From Trinickia fusca (GTDB lineage: Bacteria > Pseudomonadota > Gammaproteobacteria > Burkholderiales > Burkholderiaceae), in NCBI RefSeq assembly GCF_003628145.1, contig NZ_RBZV01000010.1, positions 62,623-126,622 on the forward strand: a stretch of 64,000 nt of DNA, written 5' to 3'. The translations under genes were made by a program, and so were the position numbers. This document shows, in pieces, positions 9,201 through 17,894 of this stretch; the stretch's first letter is position 1; the number at the start of each line of letters is the position of its first letter. The notes beneath the pieces are model-generated. The model was not told the origin of the DNA. It did not search any database and saw only the letters and a program-made list of their open reading frames with translations.

Positions 9201-9779
9201 TCAGCCGAACGGCCGCACACCGATCAGCCAGCCGTGCAAGAAGAACGCGAATACAGCCCACACCACAATCCCGCCCACGACGACGCGCGCGTCGCCGAGC
9301 AGCGTGCCTGCCGGATAGCGCGTGCCGGCGAGCCGATCGCGGCGGCGCCACACGAGAAAGCTCGTCGTCGACCAGACAAAAAACGCGCCAAACAGCAGGA
9401 TGGCGTTGGCCGTGCCGTTGGCCAGCAGATGTCCGACGGCCCAAACCGCCACGCCGGCCAGCATCGGGTGGCCGAGCAACTGCTTGATGCGGCTGGCGGG
9501 CGCGTACGCCGCGCCGATCAGCACGAATGCGATCGCCACGAGCAACGCGGTCAGATGGCGCGCGCCGGCCGGCGGCATCCATAGGACTATCGGCGCGCGG
9601 CGCGCCACACCGTAGCCCAGCACGATCAGCACAATCCCTAGCGCCGATGCGAGCGAGTAAAGCCCCTTCCATCCGCGCTCGCCGAGCCGCGTGACCTGAG
9701 CATTACGCCACGGCTCCGCCACGAGCCGGATCGAGTGAACACCGAGAAAAATCACCAAACCGAGGATCAGTATTGCCAC
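9201..9779 (-). CDS. NnrU-family integral membrane protein
   Basis: 192-residue protein with about six hydrophobic helices. It starts with MAILILGLVIFLGVHSIR and contains GLYSLASALGIVLIVLGYG, HPMLAGVAVWAVGHLLANG and the HGWLIGVRPF end, all typical of the NnrU family (PF07298). In denitrifiers, NnrU is linked to nitric-oxide metabolism. Related proteins occur widely in non-denitrifying proteobacteria where the role is unknown. No nitrite- or nitric-oxide-reductase gene is nearby, so a denitrification role should not be assumed. An overlapping reading frame at 9118-9672 is an off-frame shadow with no family match. Confidence 0.85.
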   Translation of the reverse strand: MAILILGLVIFLGVHSIRLVAEPWRNAQVTRLGERGWKGLYSLASALGIVLIVLGYGVARRAPIVLWMPPAGARHLTALLVAIAFVLIGAAYAPASRIKQLLGHPMLAGVAVWAVGHLLANGTANAILLFGAFFVWSTTSFLVWRRRDRLAGTRYPAGTLLGDARVVVGGIVVWAVFAFFLHGWLIGVRPFG

Positions 9780-9863
9780 GTCGGACTCCTTTGCGTTGTC
9801 GTTCTACGTCGCGTGCTCGCGCCGATGCTTGCGCATCGGTGCGAGCGAATACTGGCGTCGATT

Positions 9864-11327
9864 TTAGGGCGCGACTGAGATCACTTGCGCGATGGCAGCC
9901 GTGAGCTTCTTGGCGTAAGGCACGTGCAAGAACTCGTTGGGGCCGTGTGCGTTGGATTTCGGGCCCAGCACGCCACAGACCACGAATTGCGCCTGAGGAA
10001 AGCCTGCTTGCAGCACGTTCATCAGCGGAATCGTGCCACCCTGACCGATCGAAGCGCACGGCGCGTCGAAGTAGGCTTGCGAGGCATCCTGAAGCGCCTT
10101 GCCAAGCCACGGTGCCAGATCGGGCGCATTCCAGCCGTTGGCCGCACCGGCCTCGGGATTGAACGTGACCTTCGCGTTATAGGGCGGATCGAATTCGAGC
10201 AGCGCCTTCAACTCGGCTACGGCGCGCGCCGCGTCGATGAGCGGCGGCAGTCGCAGCGACAGCTTGAACGCGGTGCGCGGACGCAGCACGTTGCCCGCGC
10301 CGGCCACCGGCGGCAGCCCTTCCGCACCGGTGACGGACAGCGTCGGACGCCAGGTTGCATTCAACAGTGCCTCACGCGGATCCGTCGTGGTCGGCAGCAC
10401 GGGCTTGCCGTCCTGTCCGCAAGCCCACGGTGAGGACCGCCATACCTCGTCGCCGAGAATGCGTGCCGCCGCCTCGGCTTCGCTGAGGCGGCTGGACGGG
10501 ATCGGGCAATGAAAACCGGGCGGCAACAGATTGCCGGAGGCCGCATCTTCGAGCCGCTCGAACAGCTGCCGCATGATACGAAAGCTCGACGGCACGATGC
10601 CGCTGTAAGTCCCCGAGTGCACACCTTCGTCGAGCACCTGCACTTCCAGCGCGCCGGCGACGTTCCCGCGCAGCGAGGTGGTCAGCCATAGTTGATCGTA
10701 GTTGCCGGCGCCCGAATCGAGGCATACGACGAGGCCGACCTTGCCGAGCCGCTCACGCAGCGCGTCGACGTACGGCAGCAGGTCGTAACTGCCCGACTCC
10801 TCACACGTTTCGATGAGACCCACGCAGCGCGGACGCTCGACGCCCTGCGCATCGAGTGCGGCCAGCGCCGAGATGCTCGCGTAGATCGCGTACCCGTCGT
10901 CGGCCCCGCCGCGGCCGTACAGCTTGCCGTTTTCGTATTTGGGCGACCATGGGCCGAGGTCGTTGCGCCAGCCGTCGAACTCGGGCTGCTTGTCGAGGTG
11001 GCCATACAGGACGATCGTCTCGGTGCTGCCCGAGCGCGTCGCAGGACTTTCGAAGAAGATGACGGGGGTGCGGCCAGGCAACCGCACGATCTCCAGCTTG
11101 AGTCCGCGCACGGGCTGCCGTTCGGCCCATTGCGCGGCATCGGTGACGACGCGCTCGAGGTAGCCGTGCTTGGCCCAGTCGGCATCGTAGGCCGGACTCT
11201 TGGCGGGGATGGCGATATAGTCGGTCAAGGCCGGGACGATTTCGTCGTCCCATTTGCGCTCGACGAACGCGCTGAGCGCGTCCCGATCGAGCTGCACGGA
11301 ATGTTGCGTCGCATCGGCTGCAGTCAT
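9864..11327 (-). CDS. M20-family metallopeptidase (dipeptidase-like)
   Basis: 487-residue M20 peptidase. Zinc-site motifs are visible: LYGHLDKQPEF (first His and Asp), YGRGGADDGYAIYAS (bridging Asp), CEESGSYDL (general-base Glu and zinc Glu) and CLDSGAGNYDQ. A lid/dimerisation region follows, and the C-terminal metal-ligand region contains GVLGPKSNAHGPNEFLHVPY. There is no signal peptide, so it is cytoplasmic. Members act as carnosinase-like dipeptidases or on related amide substrates. Length and motif order are normal and it appears intact. Transcribed alone or with the downstream NnrU-like gene (84-base gap). Exact substrate unknown. Confidence 0.9.
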   Translation of the reverse strand: MTAADATQHSVQLDRDALSAFVERKWDDEIVPALTDYIAIPAKSPAYDADWAKHGYLERVVTDAAQWAERQPVRGLKLEIVRLPGRTPVIFFESPATRSGSTETIVLYGHLDKQPEFDGWRNDLGPWSPKYENGKLYGRGGADDGYAIYASISALAALDAQGVERPRCVGLIETCEESGSYDLLPYVDALRERLGKVGLVVCLDSGAGNYDQLWLTTSLRGNVAGALEVQVLDEGVHSGTYSGIVPSSFRIMRQLFERLEDAASGNLLPPGFHCPIPSSRLSEAEAAARILGDEVWRSSPWACGQDGKPVLPTTTDPREALLNATWRPTLSVTGAEGLPPVAGAGNVLRPRTAFKLSLRLPPLIDAARAVAELKALLEFDPPYNAKVTFNPEAGAANGWNAPDLAPWLGKALQDASQAYFDAPCASIGQGGTIPLMNVLQAGFPQAQFVVCGVLGPKSNAHGPNEFLHVPYAKKLTAAIAQVISVAP

Positions 11328-11553
11328 GGCGGCTTTGCCCTATCGATGAAAGCGCACATGATAGTCCCGATTGCGCGCTATTTCGATATCGCGTGACTTG
11401 TACGGAGACGCCGCGCGTGTCCGTGCATTCCCTCGCGCACGGGTCCAATTCGCCAATTGCATAACCGCTCGCATGCGGGATGGGTGCGCGGCGCTGCAGG
11501 AAATCGCGGAACGCGCGACAATCGTAGGCCTATGGTGCCGGGAGCGCGTTTAT

Positions 11554-11871
11554 ATGTGGGTCAAAACCATTGTGCAAATTGCCGAAATCGTCGCCGCGCT
11601 CGCCCTTTACTTCCTCCCCGCGATTATGGCGGATCGGCGCAAGCGGCATGACCTGTTGACGATTGCGTTATTCAACGCCTGCCTGGGCTGGACCGTGCTC
11701 GGCTGGGTGATCGCGATGCGCTGGGCCCTCGTGCCGAACCCGCCGCCCGACCTCGAGCACGACGTGGTCGCCAAACGGCGCCTGGTCGGGATGCGTACGT
11801 TCTCGAAAGCGCTGGTGACCCGCATCCAGCAACGCGGGGCCAAACGCAACGCCGACGCTGCACGCCGCTAA
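11554..11871 (+). CDS. Small superinfection-immunity-family membrane protein
   Basis: 105 residues. A hydrophobic helix (QIAEIVAALALYFLPAIMA) is followed by ADRRKRHDLLTIALFNACLGWTVLGWVIAMRWAL. This arrangement, with the phrase 'ALFNxxLGWTxxGWVxAxxWA', is characteristic of the Imm_superinfect family (PF14373), named after phage T4 Imm, which blocks entry of superinfecting phage DNA. Most chromosomal bacterial members are uncharacterised. The upstream frame is open from 11371 but the extra residues are not hydrophobic or conserved, so the ATG at 11554 was chosen. A phage-exclusion function here is only a family-level suggestion. Confidence 0.75.
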   Translation: MWVKTIVQIAEIVAALALYFLPAIMADRRKRHDLLTIALFNACLGWTVLGWVIAMRWALVPNPPPDLEHDVVAKRRLVGMRTFSKALVTRIQQRGAKRNADAARR

Positions 11872-11875
11872 CGCA

Positions 11876-12139
11876 TCAGGCAAGCCAATCGCCTGCGGTC
11901 GTGCCGCGAAAATGCACGCGCCCTGGGGAGATCGAGCGTGGTTCACGCACGAGCGCGTCACTTGGAAATTTCTCTTGCCGGAAGTCGCCGCGCTCGTCGA
12001 ACCATTGGCAAACGGCCCAATCACCATCTGTGCGGCTCGTTCCCACGTGCTCGACGGTCATGCGCGGACCACCCGCCTTCGTCGTCACCACATCGCCCGC
12101 ACAAAATCGTTCAATTGGATCGAGAGAAATCGTAAGCAT
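11876..12139 (-). CDS. DUF2158 (YodC-like) protein
   Basis: 87-residue protein. Its core, FCAGDVVTTKAGGPRMTVEHVG followed by VCQWFDERGDFRQEKFPSDAL, is the complete YodC/DUF2158 signature: a small beta-barrel-like domain of unknown function. The frame is open upstream to 12259, but only the part from the ATG at 12139 matches the family. It is convergent with the superinfection-immunity-like gene, with 4 bases between the stops. The long AT-rich gap upstream presumably carries its promoter. Confidence 0.8.
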   Translation of the reverse strand: MLTISLDPIERFCAGDVVTTKAGGPRMTVEHVGTSRTDGDWAVCQWFDERGDFRQEKFPSDALVREPRSISPGRVHFRGTTAGDWLA

Positions 12140-12726
12140 GTGCGCTCCGTCGAGAAAAATCGCATCGATTCGGAAAAAGCCAGCTTGGTGCGCCAGCGCA
12201 CGGAATAAATTTTCCGCTCTGTTTGCCTTTGCTGCCGCGATAACGACTGGGGTGGCCAACAGAGATTAACAATAGAATTTTTATTCCACAAGCAACTTTA
12301 GGGAAAACATGGGTAAACCGTTTCACTATATTTAATCGTCAGACGTATCATTCGACCCACCCAATAGCCATTGCGTCGGGCGAAAATACTTAAAAGAAAT
12401 TCGGCGCCGGAAAATCATAAATTTGAAACAATTGTATGCCTTCCGAGTCGACCGTGCCGCGGTGGATCGCCACAGTCAAGCCTGACGGGCTGAGCGCCGC
12501 ATATCGGGCACCTCACCCAGTGTCACCAAAGTAAAGCCCAGCCCGCAGGATAGCCTAGTTAGCCGACACGCGCTTGACGGCCATCAAAATGGCTATTCGT
12601 AAATAGATATGAAGTATTTTCCAAATATTCGACTCGAATAATCGAAAACGTTTTCGATCAAGACGAATTATCTGCAAATTACCGGCACGATCTGAATAAC
12701 GTGCCGGCGCAACGGCGATGTTTTCG
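12140..12726. other. AT-rich intergenic region
   Basis: About 590 bases between the DUF2158 gene and the helicase-like gene, clearly richer in A and T than the rest of the window. No convincing gene was found: a 67-codon leftward frame at 12555-12758 overlaps the end of the helicase gene and has no recognisable features. The notable element is an 18-base perfect palindrome at 12641-12658, listed separately. The composition suggests an acquired or decayed segment. Confidence 0.5.
12641..12658. promoter_or_regulatory. 18-base perfect palindrome
   Basis: ATCGAAAACGTTTTCGAT is a perfect palindrome with no central spacer, so it is more like a dimeric repressor operator (LacI-like centre AACGTT) than a terminator hairpin. 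It lies about 70 bases past the helicase stop and 500 bases upstream of the DUF2158 start. No repressor gene is adjacent. Confidence 0.4.
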
Positions 12727-14379
12727 TCAATCGTCAGGATGCAGATGCCGCGACGCACGCCGCGATGCCACCACGATCAGCTTCATCGTAGCCCGCGTCG
12801 CACCGACGAACAGCTTGCGGGCGGCGCGCTCGTCGAACGTCTCGAAGTCGACCTCGGTCAGAATCGCGCATGGCGCGGACTGGCCCTTGAAACGATAGAT
12901 CGACTCGAGCAGGACATCCCCTTCACGGTATTCAGGGCTGCCGAACAAGTCGTACTTGCCGGTGAAATTACGCAGTCGATGCGGCCCCAGATGATCGAGC
13001 GGCGTGAGCACGGAGCCCTCGCGCCCCCGATATGACAGCACCGCGATGTCCTGCTTGCGAAAGCCGAATGAAAGGGCCTGGGTGATGGCACGCTTGGTCG
13101 CCTCGACGACGCCGTCCACGCTCGTTTCGTCGTACTGATTGAGCACGATATCGGAGCCGTCGAACGGGCTGCCCGAAGTGAGACGCGACGCGTGCGGCAC
13201 CGGCGCCCCAACCTTCGTGCGAACGAAGTCGAGAATGTCGCGCGGGCTGCGATAGTTCGTCGTTTCGGTCAGCACCGTCCAGCCCGGCAACGTCACGGGC
13301 TCACGCATATAGAGGTTCTGCAGCGGGTCCTCGAGCCACCACCAGGCGCCACCCGGGCGGACGAGACGCGCGAGCGCTTCGACCCAGGGCTCCTGAAAGT
13401 CCTGCCCTTCGTCGACGATCAGGACATCGAACGTCCAGCGCTCGTCGATCGGCGCCTCGGCGAACGCGGCCTCGAGCCGGCTGAACACCTCGGGCGCGCC
13501 GAAGTCGGGCGCCCGGCCCACATCGCGCACGATCCAGTCGCACAGCTGATGGTAATTGGCGACTTTGGCCCCAGCCGGCGCCACGCGTGCGATGTGATCG
13601 GCCAGCGGCCGGTTGAAGCACACGTAGAGCGCACGCTTGCCGCTGGCGGCGGCGTCTTTCATGGCCTGTACCGCGAGCTGCGTCTTGCCCGAGCCCGCGG
13701 TGCCGATCACGCGCAGCCGGAACGGCTCGAACGACAGCCGCCGGGCCCAAGTGGCGAGACCACCCGACAGACGCGTGACGAGCGTGCCGGCCTGACCGAC
13801 GAGCGCGCTCGCGTCGGGCGTGAGCGCCAACTCGTCGGCAAGGAAGTGGTGGATCTTCGGTGCGCACGGCAGGCGCGGCTCGTCGGCCGGCAGCGCTGCC
13901 ATGATGACCGACGCGAGTCGGTCCTTGCGCGTCGCATCGACGATGTGCGTCGCCTCCACGCCGGCGATCGCCGCGTCCTTCACCACGTAGTCAGGGCAGT
14001 AAAGCAGGGCCTCGATACAATAGGTACCGGCCCCGAAAGCTTCGGTAAAGCGCCGATGCATGCCTTCGACGGTCCGTGCCAGCTGGATCGCAACGTTGCG
14101 CTCGGTTTGCAGATAGACTTTGACGAGCCCTTTCGGCGTCTCGCGCAGGAAGCCCGCCTTCTGCTCGAGCAGCATCACGCGGCCCGCCGGGCTCACGACG
14201 ACGAAGTCGGCTTCGCCGAAAACGGAAAAGCTTCCATTCAGGCGCGTCCAATGGACGCCGTGATAGACGGTGTAGCCGTCGGGCAGCGCCGTCTCGAGCA
14301 GCGCGAGCGTTTCGCGTTCGCGCACGGCGGCGCCGGTAGCGGCCAGGTTTTTCCAATCGTCAGGGATGAGGCGGGCCAT
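12727..14379 (-). CDS. NERD-domain nuclease/UvrD-like helicase fusion
   Basis: 550-residue cytoplasmic protein. The N-terminal region (about 15-130) has FGEADFVVVSPAGRVMLLEQK, the Asp...Glu-x-Lys pattern of the NERD nuclease-related domain. A superfamily 1 helicase core follows, with Walker A GTAGSGKT (226-233), Walker B VDEGQDF (322-328), a TTNYRSPRDI motif and a C-terminal FVGATRATMKL (motif VI-like). The segment ESIYRFKGQSAPCAIL is the UvrD 'FKG.Q' motif. It is shorter than UvrD or RecB. The start at 14379 excludes 28 non-conserved residues. Roles could be DNA repair or phage defence; neither is shown. Confidence 0.85.
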   Translation of the reverse strand: MARLIPDDWKNLAATGAAVRERETLALLETALPDGYTVYHGVHWTRLNGSFSVFGEADFVVVSPAGRVMLLEQKAGFLRETPKGLVKVYLQTERNVAIQLARTVEGMHRRFTEAFGAGTYCIEALLYCPDYVVKDAAIAGVEATHIVDATRKDRLASVIMAALPADEPRLPCAPKIHHFLADELALTPDASALVGQAGTLVTRLSGGLATWARRLSFEPFRLRVIGTAGSGKTQLAVQAMKDAAASGKRALYVCFNRPLADHIARVAPAGAKVANYHQLCDWIVRDVGRAPDFGAPEVFSRLEAAFAEAPIDERWTFDVLIVDEGQDFQEPWVEALARLVRPGGAWWWLEDPLQNLYMREPVTLPGWTVLTETTNYRSPRDILDFVRTKVGAPVPHASRLTSGSPFDGSDIVLNQYDETSVDGVVEATKRAITQALSFGFRKQDIAVLSYRGREGSVLTPLDHLGPHRLRNFTGKYDLFGSPEYREGDVLLESIYRFKGQSAPCAILTEVDFETFDERAARKLFVGATRATMKLIVVASRRASRHLHPDD

Positions 14380-14484
14380 GGTCGGGCAATTCCTCGTGGG
14401 ACGGTTTGAATTCGGCGTATTGTACAAACCGCGTGATCGCCGCCGCTCGGATGGCGACACCATTTTTTATCGGAGGAGGTACAA

Positions 14485-15111
14485 ATGCTGCAAATTTGGG
14501 GACGAGCGAACTCCGCCAACGTGCAAAAGGTGCTCTGGTGCTGCGACGAACTGGGTCTGCCGTTCGAGCGCATCGATGCCGGCTTGCAATTCGGCCGAGT
14601 CAACGATCCCGACTATCGGGCGCTCAACCCGAACGGCCAGGTTCCGACGCTCGTCGACGGGACGTACGTGCTGTGGGAGTCGAACTCGATCTTGCGCTAT
14701 CTGGCCATGCAATATGGCGCATCGAGCTCGCTGTATCCGGCCGAGCCGAAGCAGCGAGCCAGCGTCGACCGCTGGCTCGACTGGACGCTCACGATGTTGG
14801 CGCCGGCCGAGCGCCCGGTATTCATTACCCTCGTCCGCACACCGGCCGAGAAGCGCGACCATGCGGCACTCGAGGCCAACCTCGTCACGCTGACCGCGCG
14901 CTGGAAACTGCTCGATACGTACCTGCAAGGCCGCTTTTACGTGGAAGGCGACAAGTTCACGATCGCCGACATCGTGCTGGGTACGTTCGCCCGTCGCTGG
15001 TTCGGGCTCGAAGGCGTCGAGCGAGCGCCGATGCCGAGCCTCGAGCGCTGGTATCAGCGCGTCGCGCAGCGAGCGGCATTCAAGAAGTACATCGATTTGC
15101 CGCTGACCTGA
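14485..15111 (+). CDS. Glutathione S-transferase family protein
   Basis: 208 residues, full length for a cytosolic GST. The thioredoxin-fold N-terminal domain starts MLQIWGRANSANVQKVLWCCDELG, contains LNPNGQVPTLVDG (cis-Pro) and ends with WESNSILRYLA (glutathione-binding Glu-Ser). The helical C-terminal domain has YVEGDKFTIADIVLG, the usual N-capping box. A very strong Shine-Dalgarno sequence (GGAGGAGG) sits just upstream. It conjugates glutathione to electrophiles or acts as a related thiol transferase; the substrate is unknown. It stands between the helicase-like gene (divergent) and a sensor kinase (convergent). Confidence 0.92.
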   Translation: MLQIWGRANSANVQKVLWCCDELGLPFERIDAGLQFGRVNDPDYRALNPNGQVPTLVDGTYVLWESNSILRYLAMQYGASSSLYPAEPKQRASVDRWLDWTLTMLAPAERPVFITLVRTPAEKRDHAALEANLVTLTARWKLLDTYLQGRFYVEGDKFTIADIVLGTFARRWFGLEGVERAPMPSLERWYQRVAQRAAFKKYIDLPLT

Positions 15112-15115
15112 GGCG

Positions 15116-15130
15116 GCCGGCCGAGCCGGC
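15116..15130. terminator. Possible hairpin between convergent genes
   Basis: GCCGGC-CGA-GCCGGC forms a 6-bp GC stem with a 3-base loop, directly after the GST stop and before the stop of the convergent sensor kinase. There is no T-run on either side, so a bidirectional terminator role is tentative. Confidence 0.35.
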
Positions 15131-15144
15131 GTGCGCAGCCGCGT

Positions 15145-16746
15145 TCAGCGGCCCGCACGCCGGTCGTCGGCGCGCTGCAACAGCGCTTCGATCAGCGGCA
15201 GCTGCACGGGCTTGGTCAGATGCATGTCGAACCCCTGCGAAAGCGAACGTTCGATGTCGGCGTCCTGGCCGAAGCCCGTCATCGCCGCAAACAGGGTCGG
15301 CTCGAATCCGCTCGCCTGCTTGAGTTCATGCAGCACGCTGAAGCCGTCGGCGCCCGGCATGGCAATGTCGATCAGCGCGACGTGCACGACCGACGCACCC
15401 GCTGCGAACGCAAGCGCTTGCGCGCCGCTGTAGGCCACGTGCACGTGATGCCCCTTCATGCGCAACAGCATCGCCATGCTGTCGGCCGAGTCACCGTTGT
15501 CGTCGACGATGAGGATCGACAGCCCTTCCTTCTCCCCCTCGCGCGGCCCCGTGCGGCTCGCCGCCGATGCAGCGTCGTTCGCCGCGAGCTGCACGCCGAG
15601 CAACGGCAGCCGCACCGTGAAGGCGGCGCCACAACCTGGGCCATCGCTCGCCGCGGCGATCGCCCCGCCATGCATCTCGACCAGCCAGCGGCATATCGTG
15701 AGCCCGATGCCGAGCCCGCTTTCCTTACGCTCGAGCCGGGTGTCGGCCTGCACGAACAAGTCGAAGATCGAGCCGATCGCCTCGGGCTCGATACCGCTGC
15801 CGCGATCGGTCACACGCACGACCGCGAATGTGCGGTTTTCCTCGGCGATCGTCACGCCGATCGGATCGCCGCGTTCCGAGAACTTCGATGCATTGTTCAA
15901 TAGATTCTGGATGACCTGTATGAGACGTGCCGTGTCGCCGTTGACGAAGACGCCCGCCTCGGGCGCCTCTACCTGTACGACTTGCTGCCGCAAGCCCAGC
16001 AACGGGCGCATCATCTCGATGGCATGTGCCGTGACGTCGCGCAGATCGACGGGCGCGAGGCGCAGCGCGATCTTGCCGGTGGTAATGCGGCCAGCGTCGA
16101 GCAGGTCGTCGACGAGCCGCGTCAGATGCGAGATCTGCCGGTCGATCATGTCCCGGCACTGCTTGAGCGTCGGGCTCAAAAGCGGCTCGAGCTTCATCAC
16201 GCTCAGCGCGTTGCTGACCGGTGCGAGCGGATTGCGCAGCTCGTGCGCGAGTGTCGCGAGGAATTCGTTCATGTGCTCGCTTGCCGCTTCGAGATCGCGC
16301 AGCCGTTTGCGCTCGGTCATGTCGCGCGTGACCTTCGCGTAGCCGCGCAGCTTGGGTTCGCCGCCGTGCGTGGTGTAAAGCGCCGTGATGACGACGTTGG
16401 CCCAGAACAGCGAACCGTCCTTGCGCACGCGCCAGCCTTCATCTTCGATTCGCCCTACCGTTGCCGCGGTCGTGAGCGTGCGCGCGGGCTTGCCGTTCGC
16501 GACGTCTTCGGGCGGATAGAAGATCGAGAAGTGGCGGCCGATGACTTCCTGTGCCGTATAGCCTTTGATCTTCTGCGCGCCGACGTTCCAGCTCACGATG
16601 CAGCCATCGGGATCGAGCATGAAGATCGCGTAGTCCTGCACCGAATCGACAAGGATGCGGAAACGCTCCTCGGGCGGCACGACCTGCTCCGATGGTGGCG
16701 GGACGGCTTGGCTTTCACGGGCGGGGGCGGACGGTTCCGAGCGCAT
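15145..16746 (-). CDS. PAS-domain hybrid histidine kinase with receiver
   Basis: 533 residues, no membrane segment. The order is PAS (about 26-145, with VSWNVGAQKIKGY and IEDEGWRVRKDGSLFWANV), HisKA with the phospho-acceptor His168 in LAHELRNP, HATPase (N box LLNNASKFS, G boxes DRGSGI and GLGIGL) and a C-terminal receiver whose phospho-Asp is Asp460 in VALIDIAMPGADG. A hybrid kinase of this kind usually passes phosphate internally and then to an Hpt or separate regulator; none is adjacent. The PAS type is often redox- or ligand-sensing but no cofactor residue can be assigned. The signal is unknown. Confidence 0.92.
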   Translation of the reverse strand: MRSEPSAPARESQAVPPPSEQVVPPEERFRILVDSVQDYAIFMLDPDGCIVSWNVGAQKIKGYTAQEVIGRHFSIFYPPEDVANGKPARTLTTAATVGRIEDEGWRVRKDGSLFWANVVITALYTTHGGEPKLRGYAKVTRDMTERKRLRDLEAASEHMNEFLATLAHELRNPLAPVSNALSVMKLEPLLSPTLKQCRDMIDRQISHLTRLVDDLLDAGRITTGKIALRLAPVDLRDVTAHAIEMMRPLLGLRQQVVQVEAPEAGVFVNGDTARLIQVIQNLLNNASKFSERGDPIGVTIAEENRTFAVVRVTDRGSGIEPEAIGSIFDLFVQADTRLERKESGLGIGLTICRWLVEMHGGAIAAASDGPGCGAAFTVRLPLLGVQLAANDAASAASRTGPREGEKEGLSILIVDDNGDSADSMAMLLRMKGHHVHVAYSGAQALAFAAGASVVHVALIDIAMPGADGFSVLHELKQASGFEPTLFAAMTGFGQDADIERSLSQGFDMHLTKPVQLPLIEALLQRADDRRAGR

Positions 16747-17024
16747 GGCGGCGGCAATTCGTTAAACGGAAACTGCACGAATGTTCAGGGCACCACGCAA
16801 GCATGACTTATGCCTGCCACGAAGCCTGCCGATGAGAACCGCGCTGCAACGCAGCGTCACCACTCGTGCCAAGTCGATTCTGCGAAGCATCGCGGATCGC
16901 CCATGAATCCACGCAAAAGTCCCGCCAGCACATCGAAAGAAAAGCCCGAAAGCAAAACGCAACTTTGACAAGACGCTTTGCAAAAACTACTGCGCCCATG
17001 CGGTAAAACAACCACGCGAGGCAC

Positions 17025-17048
17025 GCACGCTCGCTGATCCGAGCGTGC
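17025..17048 (-). terminator. Stem-loop after alpha/beta hydrolase gene
   Basis: A perfect 9-bp inverted repeat GCACGCTCG / CGAGCGTGC with the 6-base loop CTGATC lies 23 bases beyond the stop at 17072. It is well placed to end leftward transcription of the hydrolase gene; a clean T-run is lacking. Confidence 0.5.
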
Positions 17049-17071
17049 GGCCGTGGCCACCGTGGCGTGTG

Positions 17072-17848
17072 TCACTGCTGCTGTGCTTCAACCGTGTGGA
17101 CAGCATCGAGGATCACCTTCGCTACCTCCGAGGGCCGAGACTCCTGAGGGACATGGCTGGTCGGAAGGCTCGTCACCCTTGCGCCAATCTTCTTTGCCAT
17201 GGCCCGCTCCAAATCCGGCTGGATCATCCGATCCTGCTCGCTGACGATGTACCACGACGGTTTCGACTGCCATGCCGCGACGGTCGTCTTTTCTCCAAAG
17301 GCAGAGGCTTTGATCGGCCCCTGCGTTGCCGCCATGACACGGGCCTGCGCTGCCGGCACATCCGGCGCGAAATCGCTCGCCAACGCAGCCTCGGGCAGCG
17401 ACAGGTAGCCGTCCACATCCGCCACCAGCTTGGCGATGCCCGGGCTGGGAGGGAAGCCCTTACCGGCCTCCGCCGTCGACTGACCGGCATCGGGCGCGAA
17501 GGCAGCCACGTAGACCAACGCCGAGACCTTGTCATTCGCGCCGGCTTCCGTGATGACGGTTCCACCCCACGAGTGACCGACCAGGACAACCTTGCCAGGC
17601 TGGTTGTCGATGGCGCGACGCGTAGCAGCGACGTCGTCTGCCAGCGAGTTGAGCCCGTTCTGAACGGCCTGCACTTTCACGCCCTTCGCTTGCAGCAGTG
17701 GGATGACTTTCGCCCAGTCCGAGCCGTCGGCAAAGGCGCCATGGACGATCACCACGGAAGGCGGGTTGGTGCCCTCCGCAAAGACGGGGGAAGTTGCAGC
17801 TACGCCAACGGCGAGCAACGCAGCAGCGGCGAATTTCTGATGAAACAT
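17072..17848 (-). CDS. Exported alpha/beta hydrolase
   Basis: 258 residues with a Sec signal peptide (MFHQKFAAAALLAVGVAATSPVFA). The mature protein has HGAFADGSDW (oxyanion loop), the nucleophile elbow VGHSWGG (Ser), YVAAFAPDAGQS and a late His in TSHVPQ. This is the RsbQ/MenH-like group often annotated as 'alpha/beta hydrolase' and close to salicylate-esterase-like plant enzymes. The longer open frame to 17989 would hide the signal peptide, so the ATG at 17848 was chosen. It lies downstream of the thioredoxin-like and ohr genes on the same strand and is probably co-transcribed with them. Substrate unknown. Confidence 0.85.
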   Translation of the reverse strand: MFHQKFAAAALLAVGVAATSPVFAEGTNPPSVVIVHGAFADGSDWAKVIPLLQAKGVKVQAVQNGLNSLADDVAATRRAIDNQPGKVVLVGHSWGGTVITEAGANDKVSALVYVAAFAPDAGQSTAEAGKGFPPSPGIAKLVADVDGYLSLPEAALASDFAPDVPAAQARVMAATQGPIKASAFGEKTTVAAWQSKPSWYIVSEQDRMIQPDLERAMAKKIGARVTSLPTSHVPQESRPSEVAKVILDAVHTVEAQQQ

Positions 17849-17894
17849 AACGATTCCTTTTTTGGTTAAGCGGTCTGCCGAGAAGGTGGGCGAG

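Noticed and set aside
12555-12758. 67-codon leftward frame in the AT-rich gap
   Set aside because: Overlaps the helicase end, has no good ribosome site and no recognisable feature.
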